Below, one piece after another: positions 21,558 through 31,593 of a stretch of DNA of 64,000 bases (position 1 is the stretch's first letter; every line of letters begins with the position of its first letter). The notes beneath the pieces are model-generated. The model searched no databases and was not told the DNA's origin. It saw only the letters and a list, made by a program, of their open reading frames with translations. The DNA is from Adiantum capillus-veneris (lineage: Eukaryota; Streptophyta; Polypodiopsida; Polypodiales; Pteridaceae). The stretch spans positions 93,816,529-93,880,528 of the forward strand of contig CM043959.1 of assembly GCA_014529385.2 (NCBI GenBank), written 5' to 3'. A program made the position numbers and the translations under genes.

Positions 21558-22639
21558 TGATATCAAAGATGGTGGCAACAAGAGGCCAAACTGAACCCGA
21601 AACCCTAAAGTTAACACGACCCGAAAGCAAGTCAATGCATTCTACTTTAGTATCATAGAAGGGTGATCTAGGAATTGACCAAGAACGCTCATCTAAGCCA
21701 CCAGCAAAGAAACATAAACTTACAAAGGAGTTCTAAGATAGCTCGCAAGGAAAATTAAAGCCATAAAAAAAAATCTGAAGGCAAGAAGTTTGAAGGGACA
21801 ATTGAATTGGGAAGAGGATCATCAACCCACACTGCCATAGTACTCTTGCTAGGTACTACTCCAAAAACAATAATTGAATTATATTGGGACCCAACCAAGC
21901 AACTCAAATCAAAGCAACACAAAGACCTGATCCAACAAGATAACCAACACTAGTACTGCATAGGCCATCACAAACACTACAACCATGATTAGACGACTAC
22001 TTGATAAAGGCAGGTTGATCAGATGGATGATGTTTTTGATGGAATTTGAGTTTAAAATCTTCCATAAGCCAAGAAAGACACATTGTGGTGCAGAGTTTTT
22101 ATCCGATAAGCATATTGGACATCTTAGACACACCACTCAAGGATGAATTAGTAATGCTGCTATTTTTAAATGCAGAGTCAAAGGACCAGATCCGAAATGT
22201 CAGGACGTGTATGACTTCCTTCAGTTTGGAAGCTTTCCAGAGGATTGGTCCTAGGTCAAAAAAAGGCACTGATAATAAAGAGTTTGAAGTTCACCATCAT
22301 TAGAGGAGCTCTACATAGATTGGGTAGTACTTCACCGATGTGTGCCTATGCAAGGAAGGATGCAAGTCATCATAGAGACTCATAATGGGGAGGTAGGTGG
22401 ACACTTATCCACTGATATTAACTAAAAAAATATCATGGAGACACGCCTCTAATATCAAAATATGATGGTAGATGTCATAGAATTTTGCAAGATGTGTGAT
22501 ATTTATCAGCGGATGGGAAGACCAACAACACCTGACATGATGCCTCTGACTACAATACAACCACTAGGAGTGTTCATGAAGTGGGGATTGGACTTCATGG
22601 GTCCATTTAAGAAGATCACTCCTAGGAAAAATAGGTATA
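21558..22639 (+). pseudogene. Second Ty3/gypsy relic: PBS, gag start, RNase H end, integrase zinc finger
   Basis: TGATATCAAAGATGG at 21558 resembles a Met-tRNA PBS and overlaps an ATG (21569) opening MVATRGQTEPETLKLTRPES. After a collapsed middle, RLIRWMMFLMEFEFKIFHKP and KTHCGAEFLS (about 22009-22125) match the RNase H C-terminus (normally ...RWxxxLxEFxFxIxHKPG...A(D/E)xLSR). CVPMQGRMQVIIETHNGEVG with FCKMCDIYQR (22340-22520) is the HHCC integrase finger, and WGLDFMGPFKK starts the catalytic core (first Asp present). Several stops and frameshifts; non-functional. Confidence 0.75.
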
Positions 22640-23146
22640 TGTCATGGATGCTTGAGAGTCATTTGCTTATGACATCACCTGCATCATCGCTGATGTCATT
22701 GCTTGCATTGTCACTAGAAGACTCTAAAAGAATCTAGAAGGATCAAGAAGATTCTAGAAGGTTCTAAAAGTATCAAGGATATTCTAGAAGTTTCTAGTTG
22801 GCAAGACTGAGGGGCTTATGGCCGAAGACCCCTATTTATACTAGTGCTTGAGGAGGTTACTTGAGGAGGTTAGAACTTTCTAGGTTCTTCTTGACTAGGT
22901 TAGAATCTTTTAGAACCTCATTGGTCCTTCTAGAACCTTCTAGATCCTTCTTCAACTTTCTAGAGCTTTCCAGAAACTTCTAGATTCTTCTGAAATCTTC
23001 TCCAAGCTTCTAGAATCTCCTTGATACTTTTAGAACCTTCTAGATCTTTGTAGATTCTTCTAGAGTCTTCTAGTGACGATGCAGGCGATGACATTAGCGA
23101 TGATGCAGGTGATGTCATAAGCGACTAACACTCAAGCATCCATGAC
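22640..23146. mobile_element. Palindromic solo-LTR-like insertion with heat-shock-element motifs
   Basis: 507 bp, TGTCATGGATGC...GCATCCATGACA, flanked by the 5 bp duplication GTATA (22635-22639, 23147-23151); removing it restores the integrase frame RKNRYIIMATCY. The two ends are inverted repeats of well over 60 bp, extending as diverged arms to ~22800 and ~22950. Perfect TTCnnGAAnnTTC units lie at 22752, 22782, 22928 and 22968. TATTTATA at 22833-22840 could serve as a TATA box. TG...CA ends with a 5 bp TSD suit a solo LTR; the long inverted ends suit a foldback element. Confidence 0.75.
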
Positions 23147-23560
23147 AGTATATCATAATGGCTACTTGCTATATGAGCAAGTGGGGTGAAGCCAAGGCAT
23201 TACTAGATAACATAACAAAATTAACGACAACCTTTTTGTATGAGAATATCATTTGCAGATATGGATGTCCCATCAAGATACTCTCACACCAGGGTACACC
23301 CTTCATGGATGAAATTTAGATCTTGCATGAGCTATTTTCAATCAAGCACCGAAAATCCACGCCATGCTATCCTAGGTGCAATGGTAAGGTAGAAAGCACT
23401 AACAAAACCATAAAGACAATCCTGACAAAGATAATCTAGAAAGAGCCACTGCAGTGAGATGCAAAGCTACAAACAACATTATGGGCTTAGAGAACTGCCT
23501 ACAAGGTCACCACTGGCATGACACCCTTCAAAATGGTCTACGACACATGAGAAAATCCAT
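23147..23560 (+). pseudogene. Integrase catalytic core continuation of the gypsy relic
   Basis: Frame EAKALLDNITKLTTTFLYEN, CRYGCPIKILSHQGTPFMDE, then GKVESTNKTIKTILTK and RTAYKVTTGMTPFKMVYDT. These correspond to the DDE core of Ty3/gypsy integrase. The second catalytic Asp (usually SDQGTHF) is His at 23287-23289; the Glu in GKVES is kept. At least four stops are present. The C-terminal domain is absent here. Confidence 0.8.
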
Positions 23561-24799
23561 ACACCGAGCAAAAAAAACCGAGCGTGTCATTTTTTCGAGC
23601 GAAAGTAAATAGAATTGTAATGTTCACAAATTGAGTTTTTTTATTAAGCCTTGGCATACTGTCAAGTGCAGACAACAGTATGACAAAATGGTCAATCTTT
23701 AGAGGATTGAAAACTCGAGTGCATGAAGGTAATTGTTGCTACAATATAAATTTGTATTTGATTAAATAACATAATATATCAAAACTCTAGGCATCCCTCC
23801 TTCAATGGCAATTGCAAGGAATCCAAAAAGTGGCCAATTCAGAGAGGAACGTAAACCTTAGCTTGTAAAGCTAATGCTATGCTGAAACTCTCGCCCCACC
23901 CAATGCCTAGAGCAACTCCACTTTTGTTAGTGTAGCCTAAAACTCATGAGCTATAAACTTCAACCCAAGGACACAAAAATACACAAGTTCATGTGTTTGC
24001 AAGGCACACATGTGAGGCACCGGTTGTCTTTTTTGAGAAATCCTCACATGTACATCGAGGGAAGTTTGCAACGGTCACAACATGTGTCACCCCCTTTTAA
24101 ATGGAGCCTCGAGTATTAACATAAAAAAATGCGACACATTAGGCACCAAAAGAACCTCTCTCACTTATTTTGCATGCATGCTTCGACCCAATGCTATCCT
24201 CCCATTGAAGTCTTTGCTTAATTTTGAACTCCATCTAGCATGCTTTCTTTCTTTGAATTTAGCACAGAAAGAGCTAAGTTGTGCTCAACATTGCCCAATA
24301 GTCGTTCATTTGTGCTATCAAATTATTGCCTTGCAGCACAAATCCATTTTTTTGCAACATCTCAACGTCCCATGAAAGTAGGCAGGTTCCCTCTTCCACA
24401 ACCTACATCCTTGGGGTTGGTCCAGAGGGTCCAATAATCATCTCATCAATATTTAAAGCATAAGTGTTAATTTTGTTGTAAAACCATAGGAACCGCTCCA
24501 CAATTACTCTTGGTTTGGCACCCACGACACGATATTTTCTCCTTCCCCAAAAGCATGGTGCAAAAACACCATTTTGCACATTATCGAAATTATTGTTTAT
24601 GAACCTACCACAACGTAATTTCTCTCCAAAAAGAACACCAAAACACGTCATTTTTTTACCAAAGTTTGTGCGTCTAGTTGCCCAAACCGTTCGAGGCACC
24701 TTCTTCTCTGGCCAGAGACTCGGAGAGCCAGAAGCATTATGCTTGCTATGTGGTACATTGTAAACAAGTGTAGTGACAGTAACAAACTCTGGTATGTGG
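23561..24799. other. Unclassified sequence
   Basis: No repeat or domain recognised. A minus-strand frame of ~163 codons (24403-24894) has no recognisable family features and runs into the tandem duplication below, so I do not call it a gene. Confidence 0.35.
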
Positions 24800-25110
24800 C
24801 AAAAAAAACCTTTGGCGATTGTGGCACTTCTGTTTAATGGGCCCATATTCCTTATCACTATTGGAGAATTGAATTTGTGGCTTACAGCTTCCAAGATGAG
24901 CAGCTCCTATCGTCATGCCAACTACAACGGCCATGCTTGTACGTACGAGAAGAACGAAACAAAACCTTTGGCAATTGACACTTTTATTTAATGGGCCCAC
25001 ATATCTTGCCTCTATAATGGAGAATTAAATTTGTGGCTTACAGTTTCCAAGATGAGCAGCTCATGTCGTCATGCTAGCTAAAGAGGTCACACTTGTACAT
25101 ATGTTGGGGG
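24800..25110. repeat. Tandem duplication of ~160 bp
   Basis: Two head-to-tail copies (~24800-24957 and ~24958-25110) share AACCTTTGGC, TTTAATGGGCCCA and TGTGGCTTAC, and CCAAGATGAGCAGCTC, with several point differences. Function unknown. Confidence 0.75.
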
Positions 25111-25195
25111 TGCACGTGAGACACGCATGAGAAAATCATGTTTTATCTTAAACATGCAGGGTAACAAAATAAATTAAATACGCTTTAAATTGTTT

Positions 25196-25222
25196 GTTTG
25201 TGTGTGTGTGTGTGTGTGTGTG
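25196..25222. repeat. (TG)n microsatellite
   Basis: About 13 TG units followed by a CT-rich stretch. Confidence 0.9.
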
Positions 25223-25239
25223 CACTCTCTCTATCTCCC

Positions 25240-25840
25240 ACACGGACAGAGATCACTAGACTCATACATCAAGATCTGATTCAACTAGATACGAGGAGCA
25301 CTTAGATACAGTAGGCGCAGGAGTTGGGCAAAAAGATGGCTTTTCATAGAGAACATCTTCTCCAACTAAAAAAGGATGACTATGTGATCAGACTAGCCTA
25401 TATGGACACTCATTTATCCTATGGGATATGATGGGCTATTGGTCAGTTGTGCACATCATCGCATCAATTAGAGATTGATATTGGTAGATTTAGGAGAGTA
25501 TCAACAGAGACCAAGACTTGACACTTGTGTCATATAGAGCCAGAGACAGAGTCACGTCACATTTGTCATTGTCTAGTATGCTATGAGATGCGAGGCTGCT
25601 TCATTGTCTATTCAGAGAGCGCTTTGGACCGTTGGCTAGAGTCATGAGATATCACGATTAGAGATGACTCGAGTCGTTTTTGCTAGAGCTACGTAGACAC
25701 ATGGAGAGTTTCTTGAGGAGATCAGACAGTGGGAGACATTCATAGAGGGAGATCATTGACTTCTTTAGAGCAACGACTCGGCAATCAGACGAGCAAGCTT
25801 CACAACAAACTTCAAAGCCTATCTATACGAGAGGTACAGG
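25240..25840 (+). pseudogene. Possible LINE-type zinc-knuckle remnant
   Basis: One plus frame reads LEIDIGRFRRVSTETKTCHL, CHIEPETESHVTF, followed after a frameshift by RLLHCLFRERFGPLARVM and LESFLLELRRHMESFLRR. The CxxC...H...C-type spacing after a reverse-transcriptase-like arginine-rich lead resembles the zinc-binding region downstream of LINE reverse transcriptases. No RT motif is visible, so the assignment is tentative. Confidence 0.35.
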
Positions 25841-26005
25841 TGTAGACATAGCCAATGAGCTAAAAAGAGCTATACGCCCATTGTCTACAAGGGCATATAG
25901 GTGTAGACATAGCCAATGAGCTAAAAAGAGCTAGACGCCCACTGTCTACAAGGGCATATAGGTGTAGACATAGCCAATGAGCTCAAAAGAGCTAGAGGCC
26001 CACGT
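25841..26005. repeat. 61 bp tandem repeat, about 2.7 copies
   Basis: TGTAGACATAGCCAATGAGC recurs at 25841, 25902 and 25963, exactly 61 bp apart, with only a few differences. Unit includes GTCTACAAGGGCATATAGG. Confidence 0.9.
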
Positions 26006-26300
26006 CAGTGAGACGGAGGCTCAATTAGAGGATTAGGGCTATTCTAGCATGACATGGGAGACGTCCATAACAACTATTTACAAAGGTGGATATTGACGAT
26101 GCTCTTCGGCAGTCGATCCAATACTTTCTGGAATGACTCCTAATGCTAGACATCCTCGAGCATTGATGATGATGATAATTTTAGTTTTTAGCTTTACTTC
26201 GTTTTTATTTTGTACCCATACATTGTATTAGATCGACCAAGATTGTATCACTTTGGTCATGTTGGCCTATTGAAGACGTTTAATATAACATTTCATTTCC
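26006..26300. other. Intergenic sequence
   Basis: No gene or repeat recognised; AT-rich toward the 3' flank of the cysteine-rich protein gene. Confidence 0.4.

Positions 26301-26380
<80 letters not shown>
26301..26380. repeat. (CT)n microsatellite
   Basis: About 80 bp of CT with two TTT interruptions. It is about 230 bp beyond the stop codon of the neighbouring minus-strand gene. Confidence 0.95.
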
Positions 26381-26383
<3 letters not shown>

Positions 26384-26608
26384 GCATGAAAGAGGATGAT
26401 GTCTAATGACCAAACAAGGGCTACAAAACCCACTTTTGGCCTTACCCGGACATCAAATTTACTATAAAGTAGAGCTACATGTAAGAAGAATAATAAAAAA
26501 GTCAGCACCAATTACTTTAGACAATGTTGGTACTTTGCCAAGTGAGTACCTCTGTATACCTGTTTCTTTGCCTCATGGAAAACAGGTGTGAGCAAAGATA
26601 AACACAGG

Positions 26609-27004
26609 TCACAAGCGACAACTAAGGCAGTTGCAAGACATGGGTGTGAATGAGCAAAGTCCAAAAGGCCTGTTAGGAGATCCACATTTTATGGTGTAGC
26701 AACAAGCAGGTGGTATGCAAAACCTTCTGCGTCCACCAGTGCATAGCGCACACACTTGAAAACTTCCCAGAGTTCTCCTGGTGGTGGTGTAAAACCGACT
26801 TCCCAAATCTGAATGTGGGAACATCTCCCAATTGGTCTCATTGGCCATCAGGTTGTGAAAATCCTCATCAGGGGATGCTTTGTGAACTGCATTTCTGTGT
26901 TGCACTGGAAGCTCTCCCGCAACAATGCCACTTCCCTCCTCCCCTGCTCGACAAACAACCCACGAAGAGAGTAGCAAGAGTGTTAAAAGCAGAAAGCGCG
27001 CCAT
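26609..27004 (-). CDS. Small secreted cysteine-rich protein (plant family, probably DUF7866)
   Basis: 131 codons, intact, no intron needed. Residues 1-20 (MARFLLLTLLLLSSWVVCRA) are a strong signal peptide, so the protein should enter the secretory pathway. The middle is variable; the C-terminal 50 residues hold ten cysteines (85, 88, 96, 101, 102, 107, 117, 124, 126, 129), enough for five disulfides. The block LGSFQVCALC...CCYTIKC...PNRPFGLCSFT...CNCLSC matches a widespread plant family of unknown function that I recall as DUF7866; relatives usually have an extra Cys pair after CALC, replaced here by Gly-Gly. I chose the ATG at 27004 because the open frame upstream is only a translated (GA)n tract. 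The family is conserved but has no established role; it is not an EPF/EPFL or GASA peptide by cysteine spacing. Confidence 0.85.
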   Translation of the reverse strand: MARFLLLTLLLLSSWVVCRAGEEGSGIVAGELPVQHRNAVHKASPDEDFHNLMANETNWEMFPHSDLGSRFYTTTRRTLGSFQVCALCTGGRRRFCIPPACCYTIKCGSPNRPFGLCSFTPMSCNCLSCRL

Positions 27005-27032
27005 GGACGAGCTGCGCTGGCGGAGGTCTTTA

Positions 27033-27092
<60 letters not shown>

Positions 27093-27100
27093 ACTTGTAT
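27005..27100 (-). promoter_or_regulatory. GA-rich 5' leader of the cysteine-rich protein gene
   Basis: On the sense strand a (GA)n tract (27032-27089) ends 27 bases before the ATG. GA/CT repeats in plant leaders are known targets of BBR/BPC GAGA-binding factors; whether it acts here is inference. Confidence 0.55.
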
Positions 27101-27321
27101 GACAGAGCTTTCTATCGTCGCTGCTGAAGCGCAAGGGCTCTGGAGGTGGAAAATTGTAAGGCATGCAGAGCAGAGAACACTCCGCGGCTTAGCTTCCCCT
27201 CAGCTCGGCCCGATTTCCTATCAGAACGATGGCACGCAAAAGTATTTTCTTGCTGGGAAAACAAAAGCAAGATACAGAGGTGGGCACATGTCCGTCTCTC
27301 TCATTCTCTCTTTAATAACTC

Positions 27322-27372
27322 CGGGACCTACCCCTAACTGGTACCGCGTCGACGCGGGAGGGTTAAGGGCAG
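27322..27372. repeat. Small palindromic repeat, copy 1
   Basis: GGGACCTACCCCTAACTGG, then CCGCGTCGACGCGG (a perfect 14 bp palindrome at 27344-27357), then GAGGGTTAAGGG. The outer arms ACCCCTAA/TTAAGGG pair imperfectly. The following GCAGAAAACGTGCTCTC is also shared with copy 2. Confidence 0.8.
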
Positions 27373-27384
27373 AAAACGTGCTCT

Positions 27385-27391
27385 CCCTCTC

Positions 27392-27464
<73 letters not shown>
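27385..27464. repeat. (CT)n microsatellite
   Basis: About 38 CT units, 380 bp upstream of the cysteine-rich protein gene. Confidence 0.95.
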
Positions 27465-27465
<1 letters not shown>

Positions 27466-27479
27466 GTCTCTCTCATTTG

Positions 27480-27645
27480 GGCCGCAAGCTGCAGCAGCAG
27501 CTCCAAAAGGGAACATGTTGAAGGACGGCTTTTAGGGGAGCTCGAGCAGCTGCTCCTTGTGTAACTTGCTCGACAACAACCTACTCGGTGCAAGCTGCAG
27601 CAGCTCTAATTAGGGGCAAGCTGAAGGACGGGTTTTAGGGACACT
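27480..27645. repeat. Direct repeat of GCAAGCTGCAGCAG block
   Basis: GCAAGCTGCAGCAGCAGCTC... GAAGGACGGCTTTTAGGG at 27483-27535 recurs with changes at 27589-27640 (spacing ~107 bp). Confidence 0.7.
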
Positions 27646-27677
27646 GAAATGTAGTGTGGTTGCCCCTATAATAATGT

Positions 27678-27727
27678 CGGGACCTACCCCTAACTAGTAC
27701 CGCGCCGACGCGGGAGGGTTAAGAGCA
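27678..27727. repeat. Small palindromic repeat, copy 2
   Basis: Nearly identical to copy 1; core CCGCGCCGACGCGG at 27700-27713, arms ACCCCTAAC/GGGTTAAG. Confidence 0.8.
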
Positions 27728-28000
27728 GAAAACATGCTCTCAACATTAACATTTTGTATTAAACAAATAAGCAAAATCATTGAAGGGCTGGGAAAATGTA
27801 AACTTCATGCAATTCCTGGTTCCATATTAGGAAACATGCACACAACACAGAGCCATTGTTCAAATTTAGAATAGAGGTGTATGGTTTAAGGAAAGTGTTT
27901 TCATTCATAAAATCATCAATAAAAAATTAGCAGTGCCTTTGGCAAACTAAGCATCAAGTGGGACTTGGCCCTTCTCGATAGTGCATCGGTGCATCTTTCA

Positions 28001-28058
28001 TGGGACACTACCCTAACTACTCCCACGTCGGCGCGGTACAATTTAGGGTACAGTCCCA
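28001..28058. repeat. Small palindromic repeat, copy 3
   Basis: TGGGAC...ACCCTAA at the left pairs exactly with TTAGGGT...GTCCCA at the right; the core is CCCACGTCGGCGCGG. This is the best-preserved stem of the family. Confidence 0.85.
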
Positions 28059-28308
28059 TTTTTTTAATAGTTAAACATTGAATAGGAACAACAACAACAT
28101 GTGTGGAGCAAACCCAGTAGTAGCTTGGCTTGGCGGAATCAGCTCACGCACTTCAATGCTCCTTTTTATTTATTTATTGCAGAGGTGAGCTTGTCAAAGC
28201 ATGAAGAAAGGCTTAGGTGTGGTAGATAAATGAATATATGTGATGTTAATTGGGAAACCATTAGCTCTATTTGGATTTATTATGAAATCTTTAGCTCTTT
28301 TTTGTAAA

Positions 28309-28475
28309 ATGGGATCATGCCATAACTGGTTCGCGCCGACGTGTGCTCAATGGTCGTAATGGATTGGGAAGTTTGATGATGTGGGATGACAAGCACATCA
28401 AATGGAGCACAGTTGGGACAGTTGGAAACATGCCATAATTGGTTTTGCATCGGCGCAGTATACTCAATGGCCTTG
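28309..28475. repeat. Small palindromic repeat, two degenerate copies
   Basis: GGGATCATGCCATAACTGG + CGCGCCGACGTG (28310-28345) and ACATGCCATAATTGG + CATCGGCGCAG (28429-28460), each followed by TACTCAATGG/GCTCAATGG. They share the ...CCNTAACTRGT-CGCGCCGACG layout but lack complete stems. Confidence 0.55.
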
Positions 28476-28699
28476 TCCAGATAGATAGGAAATGCAACGG
28501 ATTGAGAAGTTTGACAATGTAGTTTGATAATTTTGATGTAAATGATCGGTGTCTCATTATGAGGTTGTTAAATCTTAGTGCTTAATATTTGTCCGAAACA
28601 AATATATAGGTGGGATTTTGCAAAATCCAAAGATAATTTTCTACAAAAACTTACGAGTGTGCTTTTGATACCCAACATGTCTCCCTTGAGCATGATAAT

Positions 28700-28796
28700 T
28701 GTAAGTTTGGCAACGTGTATGGCTCCTTCTCTGCATACAATCCAATAAGTTTGGCAACGTGTATGGCTCCTTCTCTAAATACAATCCAATAAGTTC
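28700..28796. repeat. Tandem duplication of 45 bp
   Basis: AAGTTTGGCAACGTGTATGG...ACAATCCAAT occurs twice head to tail (from ~28702 and ~28747). Confidence 0.85.
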
Positions 28797-29121
28797 TTTT
28801 ATGGTTTGCCCTTGTGGGATATATATATGGGTAGCCGTGAAGGGTCAAAGGAATATATGGTTCTAGTGCTATATATGAGTTTATCCTCATAGAAATATAA
28901 TCCTCTCTTTGATTATGACTTTTTTAAACAGCTGTTAATTGGATTCTTCCAGTTCACAGTAAATTGAAACCCTTTTTCATAACGTGTTGTCACAAAATGG
29001 ATTTGAGTAGGGGAATGTATTCAAAAAATGAAGGGAAAGTCCTTCACAAATTACTCTCATCTTTCTTGAAACTGCTAAACAATAAATATCCTTAGCATCA
29101 TTTTCATGAAATTAACCTTTT

Positions 29122-29177
29122 AGGACACTGTCCAAAACTATCCCACATTCATGCGGGACAATTTACAGCAGTGTCCC
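29122..29177. repeat. Small palindromic repeat, copy 6, nested stem
   Basis: GGACACTG at 29123-29130 pairs with CAGTGTCC at 29169-29176; an inner TCCCAC/GCGGGA stem surrounds ATTCAT. The left half alone recurs at 29309-29330 (GGGACACTGTCCTACACTAT). Confidence 0.8.
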
Positions 29178-29340
29178 AAAGTTGAACCATGAGAATGATG
29201 AAAGAATGTCTAATGGTACTTAATATTTTTTCTTTGCTTCTACAAAGAGGCATTGATATTATTGTTATCCAGTTTCTATCTTTAGTATCATGTTCATATA
29301 ATTACTCTTTCGGGACACTGTCCTACACTATCTTGATTAT

Positions 29341-31090
29341 AATTGGATAAATAAGGCATTTGTAATTGAAATTTTGTTGGGTATTACTTTTAAAATTATT
29401 GCCTTAACTTAACTCACAAAGATTTACCAATCTCGCTATTGAGTTTTAAATAGACTACAGTGTGAAAATGAACCCATGGTTTAGTAATTTCATTGTTGTT
29501 TATAATTGACAAACGCTATTGGCACACATAGCTTGCATCATTCGGTACGTTTTGTTTTCCTTAGATAGCAGTATGTTCTTTAGGCACCAAGAGATCATAG
29601 ATTTTTAGCTTTACCAGGAGACTACATTACCATTGTTTGTGAGTTTTGTTCGAGTGTGCAATCACTAATATGGATGCATCTACAAGAGTGTATGGCTAGA
29701 GTTCGGTCTATAGATGTTGGTGGATACAAGAGGGATGGTAGGCTCGATCTGTGGATTGCCAATTTTGGTTTTTTTTACTTGCCTTTTGGAGGATTCTTGC
29801 ATTCTACACCCTCACAACCTCCATGTTGCACTAAGGAGCATGTGAAAGCTGCCATCCATTTGACACACAGTACATTGGAAGATTCTAGAGAGCTTGTTGT
29901 TTCGGGATCTACTGCAGGTATAAATGTCTTCTATACTAAGCCAGCTAAAATTGTTGTTGCTTTGTTTACTTTGTTTATAATTTGCTTTCTTTATGGTAAG
30001 TGATACTCTTTAGCGGATTGAGGAGATGAGTAGAGCATCTAGCATGGTTGTTCATCATCAGGGAGTTATTGTTATTCATCATTCACCTTATGAATTTGTC
30101 CAGGATGTTGGTGGTGATCATGAGAAGGTTTATTTTGTTTTTAGTACCTTATGTATGGAATGAATAAAATATTCCATTTCAAGTGTTTTCATGTTTCCTT
30201 GTAATGTGATAGTTCAATGATTTTCTTCATTCATAGGCATGGTGCACGAGGTCCACTTTACCTTGATGAGAGCATGCCATTTTTTAATGCTATGGGAATG
30301 ACTCCTACAGATACCATCATGTGACATTACTTACCAGAGTTCGCTACACAGCTATAGATTTTGGCCTTGCATGGAGAGGATACATGCAATGTAGCCCTTC
30401 TTTCATTGCTAGTCTTGTGGAGCTTTTGTGTAGGCCAAAGGGCCTTTGTTTGGAGTTTGGTTGTGGGATTTCTCCTGTTCTCAGAGCATGTCTCTCTTCA
30501 AGATGTGCTCGTGCAACATTGGATAGTGACGGCACTTTGATTTTGACATTGGTGTTGCCTCCTCTTCATCCCCAATTTAGAGGGGTCGATAGGCAGGAGG
30601 CATTGAGTTATGTAGATATGGTGGATGAGGAGAACAGACCTCCCACTAGGAACCCGTTCGATCATTTGTGAGCATTCCATTTCTTTTGGTCATGGACATG
30701 TCATATTTTGAGTACATCTCCTTACTTAGATTTTACTTTTGCAAGCTATGTATGTTGATTGCAATATTTGATAGCAATTAGCCAACTATTGACGTGGTTT
30801 GAAATGTTTTTGGAAAAAAAATCACTATTTGAGGCCCACTTATTTACTTTGACGTGTTGATTTTTGCTTCATTGAAGTACCTTGCAAGTGTCCATTGAGG
30901 TCGAGGCTAAAAGAATGGAACGAGATCCATGGTACAATGTTCAAACCGTCGACTTAAAAATGGCAACAAATAATTCCTTCTCCTATGCTCTCTCTCTCTC
31001 TCTATGTGTTTGTGTGTGTGTGTGTGTGTGTGTTTTCCCTGGATAACGCTCGATTTTTGTGTTCACTCAATAAATCTTGTTCGGTGCTTG
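29341..31090. other. Unclassified region with weak plus-strand frames
   Basis: Frames at 29656-30003 (CTKEHVKAAIHLTHSTLEDS, SGSTAGINVFY) and 30321-30671 (VRYTAIDFGLAWRGYMQCSP, then GVDRQEALSYVDMVDEENRP) have coding-like texture. I recognise no domain, and the intervening sequence has stops. They may be remnants of a transposon gene. A (CT)n-(TG)n compound microsatellite lies at 30990-31033. Confidence 0.3.
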
Positions 31091-31099
31091 GTAAGACTC

Positions 31100-31420
31100 C
31101 GACACATAGGTAGTAGTTCTGATGGCATAATCTCGATGGACTTTAACACAAATCCAAGCAACGCTTAGATGAACTATTGCATCTAGATGAGATTAGGTAG
31201 CATGACATGCTGGAACAAGAAGTAGTTCAGCAACGTCGAAAGCACTGGCATGACAACAAGATCAAGGTCAGAGAGTTCAAACAAAGGGACTTGGTGTTGT
31301 TGTACTAGTCTAAGCTATGTCCGAAGAAACCCAATTTGAAATAGCTCGAGGACCTTACGAGGTTGATTGGGTCTTCTCGAATGGCACAATACGACTAAAT
31401 GATCTTTCACGGTTACTATC
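31100..31420 (+). pseudogene. Ty3/gypsy integrase C-terminal fragment (Tat/Athila-like)
   Basis: Plus frames give RLDELLHLDEIR, VVQQRRKHWHDNKIKVREFK, QRDLVLLY, then GPYEVDWVFSNGTIRLNDLS. RRKxWHDxxIK...F..GDLVLLYxSK...GPYxV...GxxxL is the classic post-core segment of plant gypsy integrases ending in the GPY/F module. Stops include a TAG after LLY. It lies just upstream of the 3' LTR at 31594. Confidence 0.8.
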
Positions 31421-31579
31421 TACAATGGTGCTAAGATCAAACTATAGTACCTCAGGACATATGCGACCCCAACGACACCAATTTCGAAGATCATTGCAGA
31501 CCCTGACGAAGACCCTCTAAACTTGTTCCAGACTGTCAAATATAACCATAGGACATTTTGGAAATATTCCAAAATTCAA

Positions 31580-31593
31580 AGAAAGGGGAAGGA
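31580..31593 (+). promoter_or_regulatory. Polypurine tract
   Basis: AGAAAGGGGAAGGA immediately before TGTAGACGG, the expected plus-strand primer next to a 3' LTR. Confidence 0.75.

Noticed and set aside
24403-24894. Minus-strand frame of 163 codons
   Set aside because: No recognisable motif, overlaps a tandem duplication whose second copy does not keep the frame, and no splice context was seen.
26609-27004. EPF/EPFL stomatal peptide or GASA peptide
   Set aside because: Cysteine number and spacing (CxxC...CC...C...CxCxxC with PNRPFG) do not fit either family.
26925-27521. Plus-strand frame of 198 codons over CT tracts
   Set aside because: Ser-Leu repeats from two (CT)n microsatellites, antisense to the cysteine-rich protein gene.
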